Assembly (NCBI RefSeq): GCF_900142325.1
Contig: NZ_FRAM01000003.1
Span: 310,001-374,000, forward strand
Direction: 5' to 3'
DNA length: 64,000 nt
Source of the DNA: Epilithonimonas mollis
GTDB lineage: Bacteria; Bacteroidota; Bacteroidia; Flavobacteriales; Weeksellaceae
Shown here: positions 1 through 7,956 of the stretch, piece by piece
Layout of the letters: each line of letters opens with the position of its first letter
How positions within the stretch are numbered: the stretch's first letter is position 1
Notes under the pieces: model-generated
Told to the model about the DNA's origin: nothing
Databases searched by the model: none
What the model saw: only the letters and a program-made list of their open reading frames with translations
Program-made: the position numbers and the translations under genes

Positions 1-145
1 GTTTGTAAGTTCCGTGTGGCGCATTCTGATCATCATATCGTACAACATCACCTTCTTTTTTCAAACGGCCTTTGTTCCCGCCAACAGGCACGTCACAAGA
101 AATTACAAGAATAGCAGAAGCTAACAATATCACTGATTTTTTCAT
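1..145 (-). CDS. Truncated N-terminus of a small lipoprotein
   Basis: The reading frame starts at an ATG (143-145) and runs off the left edge of the window, so only about 48 residues are visible. The start is a lipoprotein signal: MKKS, a hydrophobic stretch, then the lipobox LVISC with the lipidated cysteine near residue 18, followed by DVPVGGNKGRLKKEGDVV. The product should be exported and lipid-anchored. The short charged segment after the anchor does not let me name a family; a MORN/YwqK-like protein is possible but unproven. Confidence 0.6.
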   Translation of the reverse strand, partial: MKKSVILLASAILVISCDVPVGGNKGRLKKEGDVVRYDDQNAPHGTYK

Positions 146-251
146 GTATTTAAATTTGATGGGTCAAAAGTAGTAAAATTGAGATTTTCTACAAAATGTT
201 TTTATTAATTATTAATGGGAGTTGGTAATTTGAAAGCTAATCTTCAATTTT

Positions 252-378
252 GCGAAGCGCGCCCCGACTTGAACGGAGCTCTTTTTCTGTCATTGCGAGT
301 GCCAAAATTTCTTTTGATCGCTTCGCGCCATTCGCAATGGCAGAAAAAAGCGGGAGTGGAAGGCGGATAAAGGCGCCC
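252..378 (+). repeat. REP-like intergenic hairpin element, copy 1
   Basis: This palindromic segment lies between two minus-strand genes. The inner arms TTTTTCTGTCATTGCGAGT (282-300) and ATTCGCAATGGCAGAAAAA (330-348) are inverted repeats with two mismatches. GCGAAGCG (252-259) is a perfect complement of CGCTTCGC (319-326), so an alternative fold exists. The borders GCCCCGACTTGAACGG and AGTGGAAGGCGG match the borders of the element at 49275-49350. No open reading frame is visible. The rest of 146-455 holds only AT-rich spacer and the clpP terminator. Confidence 0.7.
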
Positions 379-417
379 AAATTAATGATTTGAGAAAACT
401 GAGAGTTTGAGGGGAAA

Positions 418-448
418 ATAAAAAACCTGACTCGGATGAATCAGGTTT
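418..448 (-). terminator. Rho-independent terminator of clpP
   Basis: On the minus strand the stem AAACCTGA / TCAGGTTT (eight pairs, ten-base loop) is followed by a T-rich run. It lies just past the clpP stop codon. Confidence 0.8.
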
Positions 449-455
449 ATAAATT

Positions 456-1133
456 TTATTTTTTTCTTTCGAGAACTTCGTCTACCATCCCGAATTCTTT
501 GGCTTCGGTTGATGTCATCCAGTAATCTCTGTCAGAGGCTTTTTCTACCCATTCGTACGTCTGTCCGGAATGATTTGAAATGATATCATAAAGCTCTTTT
601 TTCAGCTTCAGCATCTCTCTCAGATTGATTTCCATATCAGAAGCTACACCCTGTGCACCACCGGAAGGCTGGTGGATCATCACTCGAGAGTGTTTCAAAG
701 CAGAACGTTTACCTTTTTCTCCCGCAACCAAAAGTACGGCTCCCATAGAAGCGGCAATCCCTGTACAGATGGTTGCCACATCCGGCTTGATGATCTGCAT
801 GGTATCATAAATCCCTAATCCTGCATAAACGCTTCCTCCTGGAGAATTGATGTAAATCTGGATATCTTTCGCAGAATCTGAACTTTCCAAGAATAATAAT
901 TGTGCTGTAATAATGTTCGCAACCTGGTCATCGATGCCTGTTCCTAAGAAAATGATTCTGTCCATCATCAATCTTGAAAAAACGTCCATCTGTGCAACAT
1001 TCATTCTTCTTTCCTCCATGATGTAAGGTGTAAGATTGGTCGGGTTGAACATACCCATATATTGATCGGTTACCAGACCATTGTTTCCCATATGTTTTAC
1101 TGAGAAATCTCTGAATTCTTTTTTAATGTCCAT
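456..1133 (-). CDS. clpP: ATP-dependent Clp protease proteolytic subunit ClpP
   Basis: ClpP is the serine peptidase that forms the double-ring chamber degrading proteins unfolded by ClpX or ClpA/C ATPases in the cytoplasm. The catalytic triad is visible: Ser129 in GIAASMGA, His154 in SRVMIHQP and Asp203 in SDRDYWM. The family segment INSPGGSVYAG is present. At 225 residues it is slightly longer than E. coli ClpP, with an N-terminal extension usual for Flavobacteriia. The ATG at 1131-1133 follows a good -7 promoter motif, and a terminator follows the stop codon, so it is probably transcribed alone. No clpX lies in the window. Confidence 0.97.
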   Translation of the reverse strand: MDIKKEFRDFSVKHMGNNGLVTDQYMGMFNPTNLTPYIMEERRMNVAQMDVFSRLMMDRIIFLGTGIDDQVANIITAQLLFLESSDSAKDIQIYINSPGGSVYAGLGIYDTMQIIKPDVATICTGIAASMGAVLLVAGEKGKRSALKHSRVMIHQPSGGAQGVASDMEINLREMLKLKKELYDIISNHSGQTYEWVEKASDRDYWMTSTEAKEFGMVDEVLERKK

Positions 1134-1182
1134 ATTAAGATGTGTCTAATTTTCTTTTTTATTTGACTAATATCGTTCCAAA

Positions 1183-1190
1183 CAAATGTA
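1183..1190 (-). promoter_or_regulatory. Putative -7 promoter element of clpP
   Basis: On the minus strand TACATTTG matches the Bacteroidetes -7 consensus TAnnTTTG, about 50 bases before the clpP start. I found no convincing TTG -33 box at the usual spacing. Confidence 0.45.
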
Positions 1191-1260
1191 AGGACATTAT
1201 GGCAGAAAAGGAAAATTATTATTCGAAAAATAGTTAGATGCTAGTTATTTCACTCCATTT

Positions 1261-1830
1261 TTAGTTAAGACTTTGGTATTTGTGAAACTTTGCTCCTGCA
1301 TTTTTTACAGTTTTATACATGTTCCACATCAGTTCTTCCTCTTTGGAGCCTGGGAACTTCTTAGTCCAGTATTCTTTTTCTTCATATACATAATCCATAA
1401 TATTCATCCCATCAATATCATCTGCCAAATCCAATGGATAGTGATAAACCTGGATTGCTCTTCGTAAAAAATCCAAATTACCTGTTGCAACAGCGACTTT
1501 TAACAGAGAAATTTGTTCTTTTCTTGTCCGTAGGGTATTACAGATCATACAACTCATGCATTTGGTAACATATGCATTGATTTTCTTGATGTATAACTCT
1601 TCACTGTCCTTACTATAATCTGCTTTTGCGAGTCTTGCCAATTCTTCTTCATATTCATAAGTATAAGGCGATTCTTCATCTTCTACAGTAGAATTGACTT
1701 CCAACGTCCTGCAGAGTTTAGCATATCCTAAAAGTTTTTTTTCACAGGTATAATCAGGAATTGCATTTTCCTGAGCGTACAGATCACAAAATCCACTTAT
1801 TAAAAACAGTATTGAAATTATTATTCTCAT
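1261..1830 (-). CDS. Secreted protein of unknown function, weak ankyrin-like C-terminus
   Basis: The 189-residue product begins with a signal peptide (MRIIISILFLISGFCDLYAQ), so it should be exported. The middle holds a cysteine cluster, KCMSCMICNT. The C-terminal part (LKVAVATGNLDFLRRAI ... VKNAGAKFHKY) has the spacing of a degenerate ankyrin repeat, and such domains bind proteins; this is inference from pattern only. It is the first of a run of small minus-strand genes for exported proteins, separated by 152 bases from the next one. No catalytic motif was recognised. Confidence 0.65.
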   Translation of the reverse strand: MRIIISILFLISGFCDLYAQENAIPDYTCEKKLLGYAKLCRTLEVNSTVEDEESPYTYEYEEELARLAKADYSKDSEELYIKKINAYVTKCMSCMICNTLRTRKEQISLLKVAVATGNLDFLRRAIQVYHYPLDLADDIDGMNIMDYVYEEKEYWTKKFPGSKEEELMWNMYKTVKNAGAKFHKYQSLN

Positions 1831-1982
1831 TTTTCGATCCCTGATAAATATAATATTAACCTATTGATGTATGACCGGTAAATTTATAATGTTTTCCTCC
1901 TAATCGTTTTATCAGAATATAAAATTCTTTGAGTTTCTTTTCTTTCTAACTTCCAGGGAATGTCATTGGGTAATATTATAAT

Positions 1983-2855
1983 CTATTCCTTATTTGTTCT
2001 CTCCGTCAGTCTACATATAAATCCGCATTCACACTTTTGATTTAAAAACTTCATTGTTTTGAGTACATTATCATGTAATTCCGGATAAGCTTGTTTGACA
2101 CCTACGACAGAGCGATAGCTTTCGGCATAAACCTTATCTTTATCGTGTGAATATTTATGAAATATTTCTTTACGTTCACTTCGAAAACAATTATCGTTGC
2201 CGGCAATTTCATTTGCATCCATATAAATTGTTTCGGTTACCGTTCCTACTTTTTCAGATTCGCCCCAATCAAAACCTGATTCGTAATAGTCACAGACGAA
2301 CACTACTTTGCAACTATTTATCAACTGCACTCGCGGGCTGACGAAGTGTGAGTCCGCAGTGTAAGCATATTTTCTGAATGTTGACTCAAGCCAATTTATA
2401 GCTTCCTTTTCATTCCCTGCTTTCCAACTAAGCGTCTCGTTGTTCTTACAATAGGTGCTTAGCTTATCCATATGCATCAATACCTCATCGAAATAAGCAT
2501 CTTTTATTTGCAAAAGATCCACGAAGTAATGTTCAAGGATACCATTCTTTCTCATTAAAGCTCCGTCTATATCATTATATGTGAACGATTTTCTGTCTTT
2601 TGTACTGCCTACATCTATATCTCGCGTAGCATAGGTAACCACATAATTATTGTTTTTGTTATCATTATAAGCTACTACTATATCACAATCATTTACAGAC
2701 CTAATCTCCAGATCTTTATAAAACTCCGGGTTAAGTTTCAACACATTTGGAAGATTTTCCTTTAGCCATTTGCTGCTTTCTTCTCTGGTTTGGGCAATGC
2801 CATTTTTGGCAAAAAGGACGAGTAGCAGTAACGTCGTTATTTTTAATATTTTCAT
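1983..2855 (-). CDS. Secreted protein of unknown function
   Basis: This 290-residue protein starts with a clear signal peptide (MKILKITTLLLLVLFAKNGIAQ), so it is probably periplasmic or surface exposed. After cleavage come REESSKWLKENLPN and, near residue 155, the similar EKEAINWLESTFRKYAY, which suggests two copies of one small domain. The C-terminus carries a CECGFICR cysteine motif. I do not recognise a family. It sits in the run of unknown exported proteins at 1.2-6.3 kb. Confidence 0.65.
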   Translation of the reverse strand: MKILKITTLLLLVLFAKNGIAQTREESSKWLKENLPNVLKLNPEFYKDLEIRSVNDCDIVVAYNDNKNNNYVVTYATRDIDVGSTKDRKSFTYNDIDGALMRKNGILEHYFVDLLQIKDAYFDEVLMHMDKLSTYCKNNETLSWKAGNEKEAINWLESTFRKYAYTADSHFVSPRVQLINSCKVVFVCDYYESGFDWGESEKVGTVTETIYMDANEIAGNDNCFRSERKEIFHKYSHDKDKVYAESYRSVVGVKQAYPELHDNVLKTMKFLNQKCECGFICRLTERTNKE

Positions 2856-2967
2856 AGTTTGTACAATTTATTTTATGCCTTTGAAAACTTAATTGATCGG
2901 TTATATATAATTTTATAAGTGATTCACATTTTTTAATAAAGCCATCTCTATAAATATCTATTTCCTA

Positions 2968-3420
2968 TTATAAATCTTTGTTTCTTAATTTCTGAATTAC
3001 CTTCAAAAGTGATTCACGATTTTTTGATTCATGATAAAATCTGGGCAATTTTTCCAACAATGTAAAATGCGTTCTGTCTTTATGCTCCCGCAACGTTGCC
3101 GAAATATACTTCTCCAGATATTCCAGATGAGCTATATTATAAGCCCAGAAAACTTCATTTTTGAAAGGTGTTGTCAGCCAAAGTTCTGCATCAAAATAAG
3201 CGTTTGCCGACATTTGCCAATTACCCTTATGCCCAAATACAGAAACCTCCGTTGGCATTTGTTTGTTATAACCACAATTATCACAAAGCAAACGAGCCAG
3301 CTTAACTGTATGATCAACTTTTGCAGAAGCTCTGCTCTCACATCTAGGACAAACAACCAGAACTTCTTTTTGAAATTCTGAAATAGTTTTGTTATCGTCT
3401 TGGAATCGGTTTTGGGACAT
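2968..3420 (-). CDS. Zinc-ribbon protein of unknown function
   Basis: The 150-residue protein has no signal peptide, unlike its neighbours, so it is probably cytoplasmic. Residues 22-51 form a zinc ribbon: VVCPRCESRA, then LLCDNCGYNK, giving two CxxC knuckles. The rest is helical, with FKNEVFWAYNIAHLEYLEKYISA. The gene starts directly after the stop codon of the upstream gene (3421), so it is co-transcribed with secreted proteins. The ribbon could bind nucleic acid or a protein; nothing decides this. Confidence 0.65.
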   Translation of the reverse strand: MSQNRFQDDNKTISEFQKEVLVVCPRCESRASAKVDHTVKLARLLCDNCGYNKQMPTEVSVFGHKGNWQMSANAYFDAELWLTTPFKNEVFWAYNIAHLEYLEKYISATLREHKDRTHFTLLEKLPRFYHESKNRESLLKVIQKLRNKDL

Positions 3421-3843
3421 TTATTGTTGATATTTAGCGGAATTTACCATCCTGGTATGATAATAAATTTTGTTTATCAGAATCGGGATATTTTTGTTCA
3501 AATATAAAATTTCTGTACGATTTTCAGATCTATCTTTCAAATCCGACCTGTATAATACCATAGACTGAAGAATAAAATTAATCGCTGTCCGCAACTCAGT
3601 TTCTTCTTCCCGAATTTTGACAATAGCCCGGATATTTCTGTCAAATATCGTCTTGTATTTTGTTGCTGTACGAATAAGACTATCTAATTTTTCGGTTTTT
3701 TTCTGATTATTAATTTTTGAGTTGACCGTTGTACGAATGTTCTGCAAGTAATCCTTTACCAGAAAAAGACTGTCTATATTTTTGGATGCCTGAGAATACA
3801 AAGGGACAGAAACCAGCAGAAAGATAAAAAACAGATTTTTCAT
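3421..3843 (-). CDS. Small secreted protein of unknown function
   Basis: The product has 140 residues. It begins with a signal peptide (MKNLFFIFLLVSVPLYSQ) and is then mostly charged and helical (KNIDSLFLVKDYLQNIRTTV, RAIVKIREEETELRTAINF), with no cysteines. It abuts the zinc-ribbon gene downstream and overlaps the upstream gene by one base in a TAATG junction, so these genes are translationally coupled. I do not recognise a family. Confidence 0.6.
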   Translation of the reverse strand: MKNLFFIFLLVSVPLYSQASKNIDSLFLVKDYLQNIRTTVNSKINNQKKTEKLDSLIRTATKYKTIFDRNIRAIVKIREEETELRTAINFILQSMVLYRSDLKDRSENRTEILYLNKNIPILINKIYYHTRMVNSAKYQQ

Positions 3844-4352
3844 TATTTGGTAATGAATTGTGCGGTATTCAAATAAAAAGCATCACTCACAATATCATCT
3901 TTTCCATCATTATCCTGATCATGCCTTGACACTACGGAATAAATAACCTGGATGGATGCTTCCTTCCCCAATGCATATTGCGTTACAGGAAAACCATTGC
4001 GATCCCAGTAATTGGTAGCTTTGAATCCTTGTCCATAACGCAATTCAGAAAGTTCCCTATAAAAATCATCGCTGTAGCTATATATTTTGACTTGCATGAT
4101 GCATCTTGTTTGTTCCGTTTCCTTTTCAAAAGTGAGCACGGATACCTCTCTCAAACCACCTTCATTATCGTATGAATTCATGATAAAACGCGAGTAATTC
4201 TCATCAATCTTTTCTTCCTCATATTTGATCTTCTCTAATTTAAAAAAAGAGGCTATATCGTCTTTTTTGCCACCCAGATATTCTTGTGAGAAGGAGTTAG
4301 AAAAATACAAAAAGAAAATAATGAAAAATAATTTGCCGTATTTTTTTTCCAT
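3843..4352 (-). CDS. Secreted protein of unknown function
   Basis: The 169-residue protein has a long signal peptide ending SNSFSQ, then EYLGGKKDDIASFFK, a beta-rich middle, and near the C-terminus an acidic HDQDNDGKDDIVSDAFY stretch whose D-x-D-x-D-G spacing resembles a dockerin or calcium-binding loop. It ends one base inside the next gene. The start of the mature protein (YLGxxxxxI) resembles the start of the product encoded at 5836-6323 (FLGRTYESV), so the two may be distant paralogues; this is inference. Confidence 0.6.
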   Translation of the reverse strand: MEKKYGKLFFIIFFLYFSNSFSQEYLGGKKDDIASFFKLEKIKYEEEKIDENYSRFIMNSYDNEGGLREVSVLTFEKETEQTRCIMQVKIYSYSDDFYRELSELRYGQGFKATNYWDRNGFPVTQYALGKEASIQVIYSVVSRHDQDNDGKDDIVSDAFYLNTAQFITK

Positions 4353-4362
4353 AATATTATTT

Positions 4363-4854
4363 TTAGTCGTACCACTGTAATTTATTAACCTCGAAACCTG
4401 CTTTTTTGAAAGCCTTCACGAGATTATCACCAATATATTCGTTATCCGGAAAACGGATGTGAGTGAAGAACAAGTCATAATCAGAAATGCCGGTTTCCTG
4501 TTTCCCGTTTTTGTAGAGGTAGGTTCTGGTCACTTTTACCTTTCTTCCGATTGGTTCCAAAATGACGTTGATATCTTTGCTGATATATTTTATCTCCTTC
4601 AGAGGAATCTCCTGCTTTTCTATGATAAAACCATCTTCATTAGGATTCTCTCTTTTGATTTCCACACTCAGGATCTTATTTTCATCAATAGAAAAATCTT
4701 TCATCAAAATAATTGTATCACCTTCAAACAAAGGATGTTTGGTCTGCTTCCTGAGTTCAGATTTCAGTTCAGAATTGAGTATTCTGACAATTTCTTTTTC
4801 CTGGGAGAAAGCAAAAACCGATTGCAAAAGAACAAAAAACAGGATAGTTTTCAT
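4363..4854 (-). CDS. Small secreted protein of unknown function
   Basis: The product has 163 residues. A signal peptide (MKTILFFVLLQSVFAFSQ) is followed by a beta-rich, charged domain with EGDTIILMKDFSIDENKI and a C-terminal FPDNEYIGDNLVKAFKKAGF. The gene begins 97 bases after the stop of the upstream gene and is separated from the next gene by only ten bases, so it probably belongs to the same transcript. No known family or catalytic motif was recognised. Confidence 0.6.
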   Translation of the reverse strand: MKTILFFVLLQSVFAFSQEKEIVRILNSELKSELRKQTKHPLFEGDTIILMKDFSIDENKILSVEIKRENPNEDGFIIEKQEIPLKEIKYISKDINVILEPIGRKVKVTRTYLYKNGKQETGISDYDLFFTHIRFPDNEYIGDNLVKAFKKAGFEVNKLQWYD

Positions 4855-4951
4855 ATCATATTCATCAAAGCATTGTCTTGAATCCCAAAAAAGTGTCTAA
4901 TTCCCGTTAAAGTCATTTTCACAATTATCATCTGTTCCAACTTTTTAAGGA

Positions 4952-5815
4952 TTACAGGATTGGTGTTGTTTTCTTTGTTACAGGATTGTATTCTTCTGTA
5001 AATTGATCTTGCCCTTTCTTCTTTAAAAGAAAAATTTTGTCGTCTTCCTTATAACGAATATGTTGTATATCTGGATTATCAAAAACGCAGTTTCCATGAA
5101 TATCAACTAAATCATTCCAGCTATTTTCGACCGACATATTCTGAAATTCTATGATAAAAAATCCTGTTACCTGAAATCCCTTGTTTTCTGAATATCCTTT
5201 GTTATCAGCAAATCCCCCGAAAAATGAAGTGTATTGAAATTTTGATTTTATCTCAAAATTATCTTTCAGAATGATTTCAGTATCGTCTTTAAATTTTGTA
5301 AGAATAATTTTACCTGTATTTTTTATTACAGGAAAGACAATACTCCAATATGACCTTTCTTTTTCTGAACAATACCCGACAATCAATTTCTCTCTCTCTC
5401 CCAGAGTTTTAGCAATATCAATAATTTTTTGGTCATCAGCAGATAACTTAACAACTGTGGTTTTTTCTACTTTAGACTTCGGCGCAACTAAAATTGCTTC
5501 TTCGTTTTTTGCTTTTGAGGGAGTTTTAACAGTTGTATTCTTTTGTGGCACAGCATTTTTTTTCTGATTTGCTAATTCCTCAGCTTTTCTTTTCGCTTCT
5601 TTTTCTTTCTGTTTTTTGTCGCCACAAACTTTGCAGTAGCAATCTACGCAGGAAACTGAATTTTTCGTTTTACTTGTTTCTTTCAGATAAGCATCATGCA
5701 AGATGCAGTTGGGCGCCGACCTAGTGTGGCTTTGCGCCTTGACAGTGACACAAAACATTGAAATGAACAGGATTACAACCAAAAGGAATCTGTTCTTTTT
5801 GACATTATTTTTCAT
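4952..5815 (-). CDS. Secreted Lys/Glu-rich protein of unknown function
   Basis: I place the start at the ATG at 5813-5815, because it gives a normal signal peptide (MKNNVKKNRFLLVVILFISM ... VKAQ); a longer frame would need a TTG start inside the upstream gene. The mature protein begins with a cysteine cluster (SCVDCYCKVCGDKK), then a charged low-complexity linker (about residues 70-125), then a globular beta-rich domain (SYWSIVFPVIKNTGKIIL ... FFGGFADNKGY). The cysteines could form disulfides or bind metal. Family unknown. Confidence 0.6.
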   Translation of the reverse strand: MKNNVKKNRFLLVVILFISMFCVTVKAQSHTRSAPNCILHDAYLKETSKTKNSVSCVDCYCKVCGDKKQKEKEAKRKAEELANQKKNAVPQKNTTVKTPSKAKNEEAILVAPKSKVEKTTVVKLSADDQKIIDIAKTLGEREKLIVGYCSEKERSYWSIVFPVIKNTGKIILTKFKDDTEIILKDNFEIKSKFQYTSFFGGFADNKGYSENKGFQVTGFFIIEFQNMSVENSWNDLVDIHGNCVFDNPDIQHIRYKEDDKIFLLKKKGQDQFTEEYNPVTKKTTPIL

Positions 5816-5835
5816 AATTAATATATTTTTAAAAA

Positions 5836-6323
5836 TCAAAATGTATCTGTATTCAGTCTTGGTTGATCCAGATCAAAACTCAAAAGTATTATTTCATCTC
5901 CCAAATAGAACAAGCTAAGGTAATGATCAGTCCTGAATTTCCCTTTAACCGATTTGTAAAGTGGCTCGTCCAAAGAGGTACGAATTCCCGTATTTTCATA
6001 AGCTCCATTGTCAAAACCTGTCATAAAGCTAGTCCAAAATCGCTTTCCCTGGTAATTTTTGGGATCGTTAACAGTAATGCTTTCACAAATCATTTTATTG
6101 TTTCTTTTAGAAAAATAATAGACCTCATTGGTCTGATCAACATACGCATCATATTGGCTGAATGCTGTAATTGATAATCTTTCATTATCAAATTTTTCTA
6201 TTCTATGCTCTATTTTGTTGGATTCTAATTCTTTCAAAACTGACTCATAAGTTCTTCCTAAAAAGGCTTGCCCATAAATAGTGGTAGAAAAATGAAGTAA
6301 GCGAAAAATAACATAGTTTTCAT
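5836..6323 (-). pseudogene. Secreted unknown protein with a frameshift in its signal peptide
   Basis: An ATG at 6321-6323 opens a signal peptide (MKTMLFFAYFIFLPLFMG) that hits a TAG a few codons later. One frame over, the sequence reads on as QAFLGRTYESVLKELESNKI and stays open to a stop at 5836, but that frame has no ATG before its body. Adding one base in the GGG at 6271-6273 joins both parts into a normal exported protein of about 160 residues ending SFDLDQPRLNTDTF. It is either a real frameshift or a base lost in sequencing. A TTG start for the 133-residue body alone would give a protein without export signal. Family unknown. Confidence 0.65.
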
Positions 6324-6378
6324 AAAATTGTTTTTTGGCTATATTATGATTGATATTTATAAGTTATCTATCAAATCT

Positions 6379-6411
6379 AAAAAAAGCCTGCCGACAAATT
6401 CAAACAGGCTC
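6379..6411 (-). terminator. Rho-independent terminator of the RCC1 gene
   Basis: On the minus strand AGCCTG and CAGGCT form a stem with a 14-base loop, followed directly by a run of seven T. It lies about 30 bases past the stop codon at 6440. Confidence 0.8.
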
Positions 6412-6439
6412 TTATATAAAATTAGTTATTAGTCATTTG

Positions 6440-7831
6440 TCATTGTTTCAAAAATCTGAAAACTTCTTTTCTATCGTTTTCAATTATTTCCATAAGATAT
6501 AAACCGATTGATAGATCTCTGACATCTATAGTTGCGTTTTCCGATCTGTTTTTTATATTTTTTATGACTTTCCCACTGTTATCATATATCAAAAGCTGAG
6601 CATTTTTTGACAATACTCCAGAGATGTTAATAAAATCTTTCGTCGGATTCGGATACAAAACATTTGCTTTATTAGATCCTATTTCAAATGTATTGAGGAC
6701 GGCACAACCAATATTGACAGGGGATTTTATATAATTTGTTACAGTACCGCTACCTACCTGGTTATAATTATTGAATCCCCAACCCATCAGAATCCCCCCC
6801 TGAATTCCGAAAACATGTCTTGTACCTGTAAAAATCGTTTTCCAATTATCTTCAAATCCTACTTTTGTAGGCTTTGTATAGAACCCAAGATTATTACCAT
6901 TACCTTGTTCGGAATAAGTATTGGATCCCCATGACCATCTCGTACCATCACTTTTTATTGCATGGCTACTTGCTGCACCTGCAAAAATATCTTTCCAATC
7001 AGATTCGGAAGAAATTTTTTCTGGCAATACAACATCGGCATAAGTAACAGTATCGTTTCCAACTTCTCCAGAGTAGTTGCTTCCCCAGCCCCATATTGTC
7101 CCATCATTCTTTAGTGCAAGCGTGTGATTGCTCTTTGCAACAATTTTTTTCCAGTCAGATGAAGTTCCGATTTTTGTTGGAATATTTTGATTGATTTTGT
7201 TCCCGATGCCCAATTGTCCATATAAATTGTAACCCCAAGACCATATGGTTCCGTCGGATTTCATTGCTAGCGCATGCTGATAACCAGCAATCACATACAC
7301 CCAATTATTGTCGGAGCCTATCTTTTTCGGGATTAAAGATTCTGTATTGCTACCATTGCCCAATTGTCCCTGAGAGTTATTTCCCCAAGACCACAATGTT
7401 CCGTCATTTTTAATCGCTAACGTAAAATCATAACCCGCCTCTACCAATTTCCAGTCCGTTGATGTTCCAATTTTTACAGGACTGCTTCTAGAAGTCTGAG
7501 TTCCGTCACCCAAAACGCCCTTGTAATTGTCTCCCCAACCCCAAAGTGTACCGTCTGTTTTGATAGCCAAATTAAATAATTCGCCTGAAGTGATTTGAGA
7601 CCAGCTATTGTCATTCCCTATTTTAATTGGCAGAGACTGATTATTGCTCGTACCATCCCCCAACTGATAAGAGTAATTTTGTCCCCAGGCCCACAATGTC
7701 CCGTCAGATTTTATTCCGATGGTGTGAACACCACCACCTTCGATTAATTTGAAGCATTGCGAGTGTACCAATGATCCAGTCATCATGCAACCGAGGTTGA
7801 ATAACGAGATAAAAAATAGTTTTGTTTTCAT
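6440..7831 (-). CDS. Secreted RCC1-repeat beta-propeller protein with T9SS sorting domain
   Basis: The 463-residue protein starts with a signal peptide ending VHSQ and carries about seven RCC1 repeats, recognisable as WAWGQNYSYQLGDGT, WGWGDNYKGVLGDGT, WSWGNNSQGQLGNGS, WSWGYNLYGQLG, WGWGSNYSGEVG, WSWGSNTYSEQGNG and LMGWGFNNYNQVGSG. These should close a seven-bladed propeller, a binding scaffold. The last 75 residues (VLYPNPTKDFINISG ... FRFLKQ) are a type A T9SS C-terminal sorting domain, so it is exported across the outer membrane and probably displayed on the surface. Partner unknown. It is followed by its own terminator. Confidence 0.88.
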   Translation of the reverse strand: MKTKLFFISLFNLGCMMTGSLVHSQCFKLIEGGGVHTIGIKSDGTLWAWGQNYSYQLGDGTSNNQSLPIKIGNDNSWSQITSGELFNLAIKTDGTLWGWGDNYKGVLGDGTQTSRSSPVKIGTSTDWKLVEAGYDFTLAIKNDGTLWSWGNNSQGQLGNGSNTESLIPKKIGSDNNWVYVIAGYQHALAMKSDGTIWSWGYNLYGQLGIGNKINQNIPTKIGTSSDWKKIVAKSNHTLALKNDGTIWGWGSNYSGEVGNDTVTYADVVLPEKISSESDWKDIFAGAASSHAIKSDGTRWSWGSNTYSEQGNGNNLGFYTKPTKVGFEDNWKTIFTGTRHVFGIQGGILMGWGFNNYNQVGSGTVTNYIKSPVNIGCAVLNTFEIGSNKANVLYPNPTKDFINISGVLSKNAQLLIYDNSGKVIKNIKNRSENATIDVRDLSIGLYLMEIIENDRKEVFRFLKQ

Positions 7832-7956
7832 AATTAGTTATTTTATAAAATTATCACCTTCTATCTTTGTCAAAATTATATCGATAAAATATAAAAGAAC
7901 TCACTACAATTAGCGATTTTTTATTATTTTTAAAGCAGCAATAAAATCATTTTATT

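Noticed and set aside
6700-7750. Repeated WxWG-coding segments considered as DNA repeats
   Set aside because: They are the RCC1 protein repeats; DNA similarity between them is low.
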